Origin: Bacteroidia bacterium
Lineage (GTDB): Bacteria; Bacteroidota; Bacteroidia; Bacteroidales; F082
Assembly: GCA_030537295.1 (NCBI GenBank)
Contig: JAUNNU010000011.1
Coordinates: forward strand, 1-36,343
Direction: 5' to 3'
DNA: 36,343 nt
Part shown: positions 7,027-15,871 of the stretch, piece by piece
Layout: each line of letters starts with the position of its first letter
Position numbering within the stretch: position 1 is the stretch's first letter
The notes under the pieces: model-generated
The model's database searches: none
Told to the model about the DNA's origin: nothing
What the model saw: only the letters and a program-made list of their open reading frames with translations
Position numbers and translations under genes: made by a program

Positions 7027-8153
7027 GACATCTTTGCTTTTACTTCCAAGTGCATCAGCCATACAGACTTCGCACTTACCGTTTCTTTGACATCGGAAAA
7101 CGTCATATTTACGAAGATGAATATACAAACCGCACGATGATGCAGCGCGTGTCGGAGAAATGCTATCTTCCAATGAATCAATTGATGATGAAGAAGATAG
7201 CCGAACTCGGCAATAAATTTAAGTTCGCATTGTCGTTCTCGGGGACCGCTGTGGAACAGATGCAACTCTTTGCTCCGGCAGCTCTTGACTCATTCAAAAA
7301 CCTTGTTGAAACAGGCAATGTGGAGGTTTTAGCCGAGACCTATTCGCATTCCGTCACGTCCATGATGGGCAAAGACGCTTTTGTCAAGGATGTGAAAGAC
7401 CATGTAAGACTGATGAAGGAGACTTTCGGTGTCCGCCCGAAGACATTCCATAACACGGAATTGATTTATTCAAATGAGATTGGTGCTGACGTCTCCGAAC
7501 TCGGTTTCGACCTTATTATGACCGAAGGCGCAAAGCACGTCCTCGGATGGAAGAGTCCGAACTACTTGTATGTCAATGCAATAAACCCGAAAATGAAAGT
7601 TCTGCTTCGTAACTGGAAACTGAGCGATGACATCGCATTCCAGTTTAAAAACGGGAATTATACGGTTGATAATTTCATTGAAATGCTCAATTCCATCCCG
7701 CAGAATGAGGAAATCGTGAATGTTTTCATTGATTATGAGACATTTGGTGAAAGCATCGACGCTTCGGAAGGTATTTTTGAGTTTATGAAATATATGCCTG
7801 ATGCAGTGTTGAAAAATACTGATTTCCAATTTGTTACGCCACATCAGGTCATCGGTAGGCTGCAACCGATGGGCGTTTTCGACGCACCGATTCCGCTCTC
7901 ATGCCGTGATGAGGAACGCGACGTTTCGACATGGATCGGCAATGACATGCAGGACGACGCCATCGCATCGCTGTCAGAGTGCTTCAGAAAAGTGAAAAAC
8001 ACTAAGGATGAGGAACTTGCGCACGACTGGCACGTCCTGACCGCATCGGAGAATTTTGAGGCGATGTCCACCAAAAATGTAAACAGCACGCCTTACGACT
8101 ATTATATTAACTATATGAATATTTTGACGGATTTTAAAAATAGAATTATATAA
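7023..8153 (+). CDS. GH57 alpha-amylase / alpha-glucan-active hydrolase
   Basis: A 376-residue GH57 catalytic domain without signal peptide, hence cytoplasmic. Family motif 1 is FQVHQPYR (His11). The likely nucleophile is Glu146 in FHNTELIYS, and the likely acid/base is Asp237 in VFIDYETFGE. It should cleave or rearrange internal alpha-1,4 linkages of glycogen or maltodextrin. It overlaps the upstream GT4 gene by 4 bp and is followed after 25 bp by the synthase-phosphorylase fusion, the standard order in Bacteroidales. A branching or 4-alpha-glucanotransferase activity, both known in GH57, cannot be excluded. Confidence 0.88.
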   Translation: MRHLCFYFQVHQPYRLRTYRFFDIGKRHIYEDEYTNRTMMQRVSEKCYLPMNQLMMKKIAELGNKFKFALSFSGTAVEQMQLFAPAALDSFKNLVETGNVEVLAETYSHSVTSMMGKDAFVKDVKDHVRLMKETFGVRPKTFHNTELIYSNEIGADVSELGFDLIMTEGAKHVLGWKSPNYLYVNAINPKMKVLLRNWKLSDDIAFQFKNGNYTVDNFIEMLNSIPQNEEIVNVFIDYETFGESIDASEGIFEFMKYMPDAVLKNTDFQFVTPHQVIGRLQPMGVFDAPIPLSCRDEERDVSTWIGNDMQDDAIASLSECFRKVKNTKDEELAHDWHVLTASENFEAMSTKNVNSTPYDYYINYMNILTDFKNRII

Positions 8154-8178
8154 TTTTTTTCAATAGTAAATTTTCTTT

Positions 8179-11100
8179 ATGAAAACACCGAGTTATTTGT
8201 TTGAAACCAGCTGGGAAGTCTGCAATATGATTGGCGGTATCTATACCGTGATTTCCTCAAAGGCTGATGAAATGAAAATGCTTCTTGGCGATCATTACAT
8301 TACAATAGGTCCTGATGTCGTGAAAGAGGCTCATGAGACCATGTATTTTGTTGAAGATACGTCGCTTTTCCAGGAATGGAGACAGAAAGAGGCGGCGGAA
8401 TTGGGACTTAAAGTGCGTGTCGGAAGATGGAAACTGCCGAGCAGTCCTATTGCAATATTGATTGATTACACCTCATTATATTCGATTAAAAATGATATTC
8501 TTGGTCATTTTTGGGAGAAGTTTAACCTCGACTCAATCCAGGGTCAGTGGGACTATATCGAGCCGGTACTTTTCGGCTATGCCGCAGGAAGAGTGATTGA
8601 GAGTTTTGTTAAGTGGAATGTCGTTGATGATGAGGAAGTTGTGGCTCAGTTCCATGAATGGATGACCGGTTCTGGTGTTTTATATCTCAAAGAAAACTGC
8701 CAGCATGTCGCAACGGTTTTCACAACTCACGCAACATATATCGGAAGGGCGGTGAGCGGAAACGGACTGCCGCTTTACAGACAGTTGAACACTTACAACC
8801 CGCAGCAGATGGCTTCTCGCTTCAACATCGTTTCGCAACAGTCGATGGAGTCGAAGGCGGCGCAGAATGCCGACGTGTTCACCACCGTGAGCGCAATCAC
8901 GGCAAAAGAATGCAAACAGTTCCTCGAAAGAGAACCAGACGTTCTGACAATCAATGGTATAAATGATCAGATGATAAACAAGTCGAACACTCCGAATCTG
9001 TTCAATTCCGTCAGGGAAAACAGCCGTAACAAAGTGTTTGAAATTATCGACGCCTTGTCGGGCACTGACGTTCCTCGCGACTCAATGCTTATCATAAATT
9101 CAGGAAGATATGAATTTAAAAATAAAGGCATCGATTTGTATATCAAGGCTTTAGGTCGCTTAAATAAATCCGAGGATTTGAAAAAGAGCATTGTGGCTGT
9201 CATCGCTGTGCCAGGAAACATCGCAAGTCCTTCGAAAGATTTGTCGAAACGTCTTGCCGGAGAAATGGAAATCAAAGGTCATACGGATTACCCGACAACT
9301 CATTACATCTTTGATTTTCAATATGATAGTGTGTTAAATTCGTTGCGTGAGAACGGCCTGCAAAACGACGCCTCCGACAAAGTAAAAGTGATTTTCATTC
9401 CGGCTTACCTCAATGGTAGAGACGGCATCGTCAACATTCCGTATGACGAATTTCTCTATGCCTTCGACATTTCTGTGTTCCCGTCGTATTATGAACCGTG
9501 GGGCTACACGCCATTGGAGAGCGTGGCGCATTCAATTCCTACAATAACGTCTGACGTGTCAGGTTTCGGAATGTTTGTAAAAGAAAACATGCCTGAAAAT
9601 GAAGCTGTTAACATCATTCACAGAGAAGAACAAAACAACGACTCCATCATTGGGGAAATTTCCAGTGCTGTTTTGAGAATGGCTTCAAAGGATGAAAATG
9701 AAATAGCCAAATTGCGTGAAAAGGCACTCGAAGTGGCTTCGGCGTTGAGGTGGAAAGAGCTGGTTTCCAATTATTTACATGCATACGACATAGCTATCGA
9801 AAAACTGTCGGGACGTGAATATGTGAAACACACAAACAAATATTCGGAAATCCTTCGTAACTTTGATTACAAGAAGCAGGACCAGCCGACATGGAAAAAG
9901 ATTCTTGTGGAACCTGTTTATTCTGAATTGTTATTGAAACTCAATGAGTTGGCTCGTAATGTGTGGTGGTGCTGGAATGTGGAAGCTATTGAATTATTTG
10001 AATCAATTGATTCGGAAGCATTTGAAAAATTGGAGCAGAATCCAATAGCATTGATGAAAGAATTGACTCGCAAACAGATTGATACTCTTGAAAAAGACGA
10101 GAATTTCATCAACAAACTCAATAAGGTTTATGATGAATTTAAGAGATATATGTCTGCGAAGCCTGAAAATGACAACAAGATTGCCTATTTCAGCATGGAA
10201 TACGGTCTGTTGAAGTCGTTGAAGATTTACTCCGGCGGTCTCGGAATTCTTGCCGGTGACTACCTCAAGCAGGCTTCGGACTCGAACGCCAACATGTTTG
10301 CGATTGGTCTGCTGTATCGTTACGGATATTTCAACCAGGAGCTTTCGGTGTGGGGCGACCAGCTTTCGCAATATCTGCCGCAGAAATTCTCTAACCTGCC
10401 TATCGACCCGGTTCGTGATGAGGACGGGAATTGGGTGACGGTGAGCATAGCGTTTCCGGGCAGAAGCGTGTATGCGAAAGCATGGAAGGTGAGCGTCGGC
10501 AGAATCGATTTGTATCTTCTTGACACTGACATCGAGCAGAACTCACCGGAAGATAGAGCCATCACGGGACAGCTTTACGGTGGCGACAGCGAGATGCGAA
10601 TCAAGCAGGAGATGTTCCTCGGAATCGGCGGCATCAGGCTTATCAACGCATTGAATATCAAGCCGACAATATATCACTGCAATGAAGGTCACGCCGCTTT
10701 CTGCGGTCTTGAACGTCTCAGCAATTACATTGCGAAACACAATCTTGACTTTGATGTTGCCAAGGAACTCGTCAAGACTTCGACGTTGTTCACCACGCAT
10801 ACGCCTGTTCCGGCAGGACACGACGCTTTCGAGGAGAATCTGATAAGGACGTATCTTCCTCATTTTGCAGGCAGGATGAATATCTCTTGGGAACAGTTCA
10901 TGAATCTCGGACGTATGTATCGAAACAATCCTAACGAGAAGTTCTCGATGAGCGTCCTGGCCACGAACCTCAGTCAGGAGGTCAACGGCGTCAGCAAGAT
11001 TCACGGAAGGGTGAGCCGCGAGATGTTCCAGCAGATGTGGCCGGGTTATTTCGCAGAGGAGAATCACATCGGCTACGTGACCAACGGCGTGCATCTCCCG

Positions 11101-12417
11101 ACTTGGGCCGACAAACGCTGGCAGCGTCTTTACGAAAATGTCATGGGCGCAAATTATTTAGAAAACCAGTCGGACGAAGCGATGTGGGCCAAGATTCAGG
11201 ATGTCCCGAATGAAAAAATCTGGAATATCCGTAAAGAGCTGAAACATAATCTGATAGAATTTTTGAAAGTGAAGGTTGTTGAGGATATGCAGCGTCGTTC
11301 GGAAAGCCCGCGGCTCATCCTCGAGACGGTGGAGAACCTTAACGAGAACGCTTTGATCATCGGCTTCGCGAGACGTTTCGCCACTTACAAACGTGCACAT
11401 CTTCTTTTCACCAATCTCGAAAGACTCGCCGAGATCGTCAACGACCCGAACCGTCCGGTGCTGTTCCTGTTTGCAGGCAAAGCGCATCCTAACGACAAGG
11501 CCGGTCAGGACCTCATCAAGAACATCATTGAGGTGGCGAGAAGAAAAGAGTTCGCAGGTAAGATATTGTTTGTCAACAACTATGATATGGAAATCGGCAA
11601 GCTCCTGACCTCCAGCGTGGACATCTGGATGAACACCCCGACACGTCCGCTCGAGGCTTCCGGCACATCCGGCGAGAAAGCCGCGATGAACGGAACGTTG
11701 AACTTCTCGGTGCTCGACGGCTGGTGGGCTGAAGGCTACCGCCCGAAAGCCGGCTGGTCGCTCAAGGAAGAAAGGACTTATCAAGACCAGAGATACCAGG
11801 ACGACCTCGACGCCGAAACGATTTACAATACATTCGAGAATGAGATAATCCCGTTGTATTACACTCGTAATCAACAGAATGTGCCGGAGGAATGGATCCA
11901 GTGGATGAAGAACGACCTGATGCAGGTGGCTCCGAACTACACCATGAAACGTATGCTCGACGATTATTTCGAGAGATATTACAACAAACTGATTGAACGC
12001 ACCAACTTGTTGCGCGACAACCGTTATCAGAAAGCGTTTGAAATCGTCGAATGGAAACGCAAGATTGAGGCGAACTGGGATAGAATAGAGGTTGAGACAA
12101 TCAAGGTGCCGGACCCGACAGTGCGTCCGCTCACTTTCGGCGACGAAGTCATTGCCGAAATCATGCTTAAGACTCCAGGTCTCGACAAAGGCGATGTCGG
12201 TGTCGAGATATTGTTTGCCGACAAAATAAACGACGAGATAAAAGAATTGGCGTTTAAGTCGGAGATGATGCTCGTGGATTCCGGCGACGGCTGGGCCAAG
12301 TATTACATCGTCATTCCGATATTTAAAGCGGGCGTGTTCAACTACACGTTCAGGATTTTCCCGAAGAACGAGATGCTCCCGAACCGACAGGATCTTCCGC
12401 TCGTCAAATGGATTTAA
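8179..12417 (+). CDS. glgP: Fused glycogen synthase (GT3-like) and alpha-glucan phosphorylase (GT35)
   Basis: One 1412-residue chain. Residues 1 to ~555 resemble eukaryote-type GT3 glycogen synthase: the start ETSWEVCNMIGGIYTVISSK, then FTTHATYIGRAV, and the C-terminal acceptor loop SYYEPWGYTPLESV. From ~574 (EPVYSELLLKLNELARNVWW) to the end it is a short-type alpha-glucan phosphorylase with the DUF3417-like start. It has ACTIVE-site segments YFSMEYGL, YHCNEGHAAF and THTPVPAGHD, and the pyridoxal-phosphate lysine Lys1167 in EASGTSGEKAAMNG. The enzyme would thus carry both synthesis from a nucleotide sugar and phosphorolysis to glucose-1-phosphate. Such fusions are annotated in other Bacteroidales, so the join is not an assembly artefact. 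The ATG at 8179 begins exactly at the conserved domain start. Confidence 0.9.
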   Translation: MKTPSYLFETSWEVCNMIGGIYTVISSKADEMKMLLGDHYITIGPDVVKEAHETMYFVEDTSLFQEWRQKEAAELGLKVRVGRWKLPSSPIAILIDYTSLYSIKNDILGHFWEKFNLDSIQGQWDYIEPVLFGYAAGRVIESFVKWNVVDDEEVVAQFHEWMTGSGVLYLKENCQHVATVFTTHATYIGRAVSGNGLPLYRQLNTYNPQQMASRFNIVSQQSMESKAAQNADVFTTVSAITAKECKQFLEREPDVLTINGINDQMINKSNTPNLFNSVRENSRNKVFEIIDALSGTDVPRDSMLIINSGRYEFKNKGIDLYIKALGRLNKSEDLKKSIVAVIAVPGNIASPSKDLSKRLAGEMEIKGHTDYPTTHYIFDFQYDSVLNSLRENGLQNDASDKVKVIFIPAYLNGRDGIVNIPYDEFLYAFDISVFPSYYEPWGYTPLESVAHSIPTITSDVSGFGMFVKENMPENEAVNIIHREEQNNDSIIGEISSAVLRMASKDENEIAKLREKALEVASALRWKELVSNYLHAYDIAIEKLSGREYVKHTNKYSEILRNFDYKKQDQPTWKKILVEPVYSELLLKLNELARNVWWCWNVEAIELFESIDSEAFEKLEQNPIALMKELTRKQIDTLEKDENFINKLNKVYDEFKRYMSAKPENDNKIAYFSMEYGLLKSLKIYSGGLGILAGDYLKQASDSNANMFAIGLLYRYGYFNQELSVWGDQLSQYLPQKFSNLPIDPVRDEDGNWVTVSIAFPGRSVYAKAWKVSVGRIDLYLLDTDIEQNSPEDRAITGQLYGGDSEMRIKQEMFLGIGGIRLINALNIKPTIYHCNEGHAAFCGLERLSNYIAKHNLDFDVAKELVKTSTLFTTHTPVPAGHDAFEENLIRTYLPHFAGRMNISWEQFMNLGRMYRNNPNEKFSMSVLATNLSQEVNGVSKIHGRVSREMFQQMWPGYFAEENHIGYVTNGVHLPTWADKRWQRLYENVMGANYLENQSDEAMWAKIQDVPNEKIWNIRKELKHNLIEFLKVKVVEDMQRRSESPRLILETVENLNENALIIGFARRFATYKRAHLLFTNLERLAEIVNDPNRPVLFLFAGKAHPNDKAGQDLIKNIIEVARRKEFAGKILFVNNYDMEIGKLLTSSVDIWMNTPTRPLEASGTSGEKAAMNGTLNFSVLDGWWAEGYRPKAGWSLKEERTYQDQRYQDDLDAETIYNTFENEIIPLYYTRNQQNVPEEWIQWMKNDLMQVAPNYTMKRMLDDYFERYYNKLIERTNLLRDNRYQKAFEIVEWKRKIEANWDRIEVETIKVPDPTVRPLTFGDEVIAEIMLKTPGLDKGDVGVEILFADKINDEIKELAFKSEMMLVDSGDGWAKYYIVIPIFKAGVFNYTFRIFPKNEMLPNRQDLPLVKWI

Positions 12418-12425
12418 TGTTGTAT

Positions 12426-13145
12426 ATGAATAAGTTAGAGTTTGAAAATAAGATTTTCACCGTCGGCGACGTCTCTTTTGAGATGGTCGCCGTCCACGGT
12501 GGCACTTTCGTTATGGGCACGGCAGACGACCCCGATGGCGAGGCCGGAGACGATGAGAAACCTGCTCATAAGGTTTACCTGAGTGATTATTATTTGGGTA
12601 AATACGAGGTGACACGCGAGCTGTGGCGTGCCGTGATGGTGAGCGACCCGCCTGAGATCTCGATGATTAACGACGACACCTGCCCGGTTGAGAAAATCAG
12701 TTGGTTCGACGCGATGGAGTTCATCGAAAAACTCAACGCCATGACAGGCGAGAAGTTCCGTCTGCCGACCGAGGCCGAATGGGAATATGCGGCTCGGGGA
12801 GGAGAGAAGTCTCAAAACTTCAAATACAGCGGCGACAACAACGCAGCGCACGTGGCTTGGTGCTTTTTCAACAGCGGCTGCATGATAAACCCCGTGGGAC
12901 ATCTGAAAGCCAATGAGTTAGGAATCTGTGACATGAGCGGAAACGTCTGGGAGTGGTGCGCCGACTGGTACGGACAGTATGAATCGGCTGACCAGATGAA
13001 CCCGACAGGCCCTTCAGATGGTGAACGTCGCGTCATCCGCGGCGGCAGCTGGGACTACGGAGCGCAACATTGCCGTAACAGCAACAGAAACAGCAGCAAC
13101 CCGAATAGTAGGTTTTATGTGAGCGGATTCAGATTGGCGTTGTAA
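12426..13145 (+). CDS. SUMF1/FGE-fold protein in the glycogen operon
   Basis: About 239 residues, almost entirely one FGE-sulfatase domain: FEMVAVHGGTFVMG, KYEVTRELWRAVMV, FRLPTEAEWEYAARGG, DMSGNVWEWCADWYG and RGGSWDYGAQHCRNSNRN. The first of the two catalytic cysteines of true FGE is replaced (WDYGAQHC), so formylglycine generation is not expected. There is no signal peptide, unlike typical secreted relatives, so it probably acts in the cytoplasm. Starts at 12408, 12417 and 12426 are in frame; 12426 gives no overlap with the fusion gene, the others overlap its end. It sits 8 bp after the phosphorylase and 12 bp before a hydrolase. Its role in glycogen metabolism is unknown; glucan binding is a guess. 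Confidence 0.85.
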   Translation: MNKLEFENKIFTVGDVSFEMVAVHGGTFVMGTADDPDGEAGDDEKPAHKVYLSDYYLGKYEVTRELWRAVMVSDPPEISMINDDTCPVEKISWFDAMEFIEKLNAMTGEKFRLPTEAEWEYAARGGEKSQNFKYSGDNNAAHVAWCFFNSGCMINPVGHLKANELGICDMSGNVWEWCADWYGQYESADQMNPTGPSDGERRVIRGGSWDYGAQHCRNSNRNSSNPNSRFYVSGFRLAL

Positions 13146-13157
13146 AATGTTGATATT

Positions 13158-13751
13158 ATGTCAGATAAACCGAAAATAATTTACATCCACGGTTTCGGCG
13201 GCTCACCACACACGCAAACCGTGGGTTTCTTGAATCAATATTATCCCGAATACGAGTGGTGCGCACTCGAAGTTGACCATCACGCCGCTGCGTCGATAAA
13301 GCAAATCAATGACTTTGCGAAAGAAAACGATGTCAAGGCGATGGTCGGGACTTCGCTCGGCGGTTTCTATATTTTATGTTCCGACTTCAATGGCCCGAAA
13401 CTCGTGGTGAACCCGGTCATCGAGCCGATGAAGTCGCTGAAGAAATCGGTGGGGACGGTGCAGTATCACAGCCGCCGCAGCGACGGTGCGACATCGTTCA
13501 AGTTCACGATGCAGGACTTGTTCGAGTTCAAGAAATTCAAGTTCACGGCGGGCGAAAACGTAACCTGCCATTACACCGAACACGACGAACTTCTCGGCGA
13601 CGACATCAAGCGCGACTACGAGAAGTTGTTCATTAACAAGAAGATGTGTCCGAAGAAGACGCTCCCGTCGCATATCCTCGGCGAGAGTTACATCAAGCAC
13701 GAACTTTGTGACTGGCTTGTGGAGAAGTGTCTGCTTACTTCACAACATTAA
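13158..13751 (+). CDS. YqiA/UPF0227-type alpha/beta hydrolase
   Basis: A 197-residue small alpha/beta hydrolase. It opens with KIIYIHGFGGSP (oxyanion loop) and has the nucleophile elbow GTSLGG with Ser66. The YqiA/YcfP group are cytoplasmic esterase-like proteins; the substrate is unknown. It is the last gene of the glycogen operon, 12 bp after the SUMF1-fold gene. Its 3' end overlaps the convergent T9SS gene by 17 bp (13735-13751). Confidence 0.8.
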   Translation: MSDKPKIIYIHGFGGSPHTQTVGFLNQYYPEYEWCALEVDHHAAASIKQINDFAKENDVKAMVGTSLGGFYILCSDFNGPKLVVNPVIEPMKSLKKSVGTVQYHSRRSDGATSFKFTMQDLFEFKKFKFTAGENVTCHYTEHDELLGDDIKRDYEKLFINKKMCPKKTLPSHILGESYIKHELCDWLVEKCLLTSQH

Positions 13752-14853
13752 ACTGACGAGTCGAGACTCCGTTTTCCGTATCAATGCGAAGAATGTACAT
13801 TCCAGTTGACAACTGCGACATGTCTATCGAGACCTCATCACTTTCCACAGAAGCGTTATAAACGACTTGTCCCAAAGCGTTTGTCACCGTAATCTGTTTT
13901 ATATCAATGCCTTGGACGTTGAGAAGACCTCTCGTTGGATTAGGATAAATCGCCACATTGACATAATTTTCAGCTGATGACTGAAATGAAACCATCGTAG
14001 AAGCCGGCTCTGTCTCACCTTCCGAAGCATAGACTGCCGTCACATGATAGTAATAAGTGCCAAGTTCAATATTGTCGAAATACTCGTAAGATGACTGATT
14101 TTCAACAGCCGGAACATTGGCTACCAACTGATAGTCACCATCGGTTGTCGAACGATAAACGTTAAAACTCTCAAGGTCAACAGGATTATAAGTGAGTCGA
14201 ATGTCATCGACAGCCAGGGCAAACTGATCTGTGCAACCAAAATGACGGAAGGCGATATAAACCTCTTGTCCGGCGTATGCACTGAGGTCAACGGTGTATT
14301 CTATCCAAGGAGTCTGGTTAAGTTTGTCTGGCATAATGGTCCATTCGTCAACAGTGGTAAAATCGGCATCATTGGTGTTTCCCGTGGTGGAAATTGCCAC
14401 TCCGAAATGTTCCTCACAATGATAAGCATCGGCTGAGCAGGCCATAAATGAAAGTATTGTGTTGCCCACTATCGGTAATTTAGGCGTAACAATGTAATTG
14501 TCAGGCGTATAAGCTATTCCACCATTAACACCGTAGCAGTCTTTCGATTCGGAAATCAAGCAGATATAGCCGCTCGGGCATTCTAAACCCTGCACATGAC
14601 GCCAACACACATCGTCACCATCGGCATCAATAAGCGTCCAATCTTCAATCATGGTTTCCAAATCCCAGTAAAGGTCTTCAGGAACTTCCGAAATCGGTGT
14701 TTCTGATTTCCACGACAGATTCACGCCTGTCGGATCATACTGAAATGCTCCATTCAAATCGTAAGGGGTTGCAAATTTTGATTGAGCTTTGACCGGCACG
14801 CCTGCGAGACAAAAAGCGCAGACAAAAAGCAATGATAAAGAAACTTTTCTCAT
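13735..14853 (-). CDS. Secreted T9SS protein with adhesin-like (choice-of-anchor J) and Fn3 domains
   Basis: 372 residues. The signal peptide is MRKVSLSLLFVCAFCLAG followed by VPVKAQ. It continues with a jelly-roll domain of the cleaved-adhesin/choice-of-anchor J type (YTVDLSAYAGQEVYIAFRHF, ALAVDDIRLTY) and one fibronectin type III domain (FNVYRSTTDGDYQLVA ... YYYHVTAVY). The final ~70 residues are a T9SS type A sorting domain (IYPNPTRGLLNVQG ... LSTGMYILRIDTENG), which directs outer-membrane export and removal or anchoring. The ATG at 14853 was chosen because it starts the signal peptide; the open frame extends to 14940. No clear promoter box was seen in the 83-bp gap, so it may be read through from the exonuclease gene. 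Confidence 0.88.
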   Translation of the reverse strand: MRKVSLSLLFVCAFCLAGVPVKAQSKFATPYDLNGAFQYDPTGVNLSWKSETPISEVPEDLYWDLETMIEDWTLIDADGDDVCWRHVQGLECPSGYICLISESKDCYGVNGGIAYTPDNYIVTPKLPIVGNTILSFMACSADAYHCEEHFGVAISTTGNTNDADFTTVDEWTIMPDKLNQTPWIEYTVDLSAYAGQEVYIAFRHFGCTDQFALAVDDIRLTYNPVDLESFNVYRSTTDGDYQLVANVPAVENQSSYEYFDNIELGTYYYHVTAVYASEGETEPASTMVSFQSSAENYVNVAIYPNPTRGLLNVQGIDIKQITVTNALGQVVYNASVESDEVSIDMSQLSTGMYILRIDTENGVSTRQFNVVK

Positions 14854-14936
14854 AAAAAATAATTTAAATTTATTAAACAATTGATTATTAATACTATAAT
14901 GGATTTCTATTTTGTTTATTCCAAGAAAAAGTTGAC

Positions 14937-15494
14937 TCACAAATGAGTCGAATCAAACACCTTCATCGCGATCACGGCGCACGCCTCCGCATCGGCCAAG
15001 GCGTGGTGATGCTTGGTGAGGTCGTAGCCGCAATGCGCGGCGACAGCATTGAGTTTGTGGCTCTCCAACTCGGGAAAGAGAATCTCAGAAGCGCGGTGCG
15101 TGCAGTAAATCTGATACTTCGGCTTGCGGATGTGATAATATTTGAACAACGCCTTCAGACAGTTGTCCTCAAAGGCCTTTCCGTGCGCCACTATCGGTAA
15201 GTCCTTGACTTCGTTTTTGATGGCATTCCATACCTGCGGAAAAATAGGGGCGTCGTCGGTGTCTTTTTTCTTCAGTCCGTGGATCTTCGTCGTGTAGAAA
15301 TCGTAGAAGTTCGGCACCGGTTTGATGAGACTGTAAAACGTCTTGACGATTTCGCGGTCTTTCACGATGACGACACCTATGCTGCAAACGCTCGTGAACG
15401 CTGCATTCGCCGCCTCAAAATCAATCGCCACGAAATCTTTCAGATCCGGAAGCGGACTGTTATTTGATTTCTGCGTAGTAGATGTCGATGCCAT
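14937..15494 (-). CDS. DEDDh 3'-5' exonuclease (DnaQ-like)
   Basis: A 185-residue RNase H-fold exonuclease. ExoI is VAIDFEAAN with Asp25 and Glu27; ExoII is IVAHGKAFEDN; ExoIII is KHHHALADAEA with the HxxxxD pair. All metal-binding residues are present, so it should be active on single-strand 3' ends of DNA or RNA. It could be a proofreading-type or stand-alone repair/RNA-processing exonuclease; no polymerase or helicase is fused. The ATG at 15494 overlaps the upstream gene by 35 bp, and no later ATG precedes ExoI; a later alternative start codon is possible. Confidence 0.85.
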   Translation of the reverse strand: MASTSTTQKSNNSPLPDLKDFVAIDFEAANAAFTSVCSIGVVIVKDREIVKTFYSLIKPVPNFYDFYTTKIHGLKKKDTDDAPIFPQVWNAIKNEVKDLPIVAHGKAFEDNCLKALFKYYHIRKPKYQIYCTHRASEILFPELESHKLNAVAAHCGYDLTKHHHALADAEACAVIAMKVFDSTHL

Positions 15495-15768
15495 CGTCTT
15501 CAAACATAGATTCGCTCAAGCAATATTGTCCGGGTTTGTCGTCTTCCTGGAAAAGATAAACCGATGCTTTGTGGAATGTTATTGGTTGTTGGTCTTTGGA
15601 AAGTTGCTGGACTTTTTCGTATGTAATCCCTTCAATTTTAAGGAGTTTCATCATCGCAGCGAGGTCGAGGTCAACGTTCAGAAACATGTCGTTGTCGCCT
15701 TGTTTCCACGCAATGCTGATGATGCCCGTGGTGTAAAGCTCGAAGTCGTGTATTTCAATTTTCTTCAT
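15460..15768 (-). CDS. Small conserved-looking hypothetical protein (102 aa)
   Basis: The protein starts MKKIEIHDFELYTTG and ends DDGIDIYYAEIK; it is acidic, with no signal peptide or membrane segment. I do not recognise a family. It has a good promoter box 17 bp upstream, a typical start, and a coding pattern unlike the antisense frame. Its 3' end overlaps the exonuclease start by 35 bp, so the two are likely co-transcribed. Confidence 0.65.
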   Translation of the reverse strand: MKKIEIHDFELYTTGIISIAWKQGDNDMFLNVDLDLAAMMKLLKIEGITYEKVQQLSKDQQPITFHKASVYLFQEDDKPGQYCLSESMFEDDGIDIYYAEIK

Positions 15769-15784
15769 CGTGTAAAATTTTGTG

Positions 15785-15792
15785 CAAAGATA
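15785..15792 (-). promoter_or_regulatory. -7 box TATCTTTG for the small protein/exonuclease operon
   Basis: Read on the minus strand it matches TAnnTTTG and is followed by GCA, 16 bp before the ATG at 15768. Confidence 0.55.
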
Positions 15793-15806
15793 CGGAAATT
15801 TTTAAC

Positions 15807-15831
15807 CACGAATTGCATGAATTACACGAAT
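15807..15831. repeat. 9-bp-period word repeat CACGAATT
   Basis: Three successive units, CACGAATTG, CATGAATTA and CACGAAT, lie between the divergent promoters. A related array (CACGAGTT, CATGAGTTG) lies at 19015-19058. Confidence 0.5.
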
Positions 15832-15847
15832 ATGATTTTCTTTTTTC

Positions 15848-15855
15848 TATTTTTG
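15848..15855 (+). promoter_or_regulatory. -7 box TATTTTTG for the fucosidase
   Basis: It matches TAnnTTTG and is followed by CA; the ATG of the fucosidase is 16 bp downstream. Confidence 0.5.
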
Positions 15856-15871
15856 CAAAAATTTTTTTTTT

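Noticed and set aside
12426-13145. Sulfatase-activating formylglycine-generating enzyme
   Set aside because: The first catalytic cysteine is missing, there is no signal peptide, and no sulfatase gene lies nearby.
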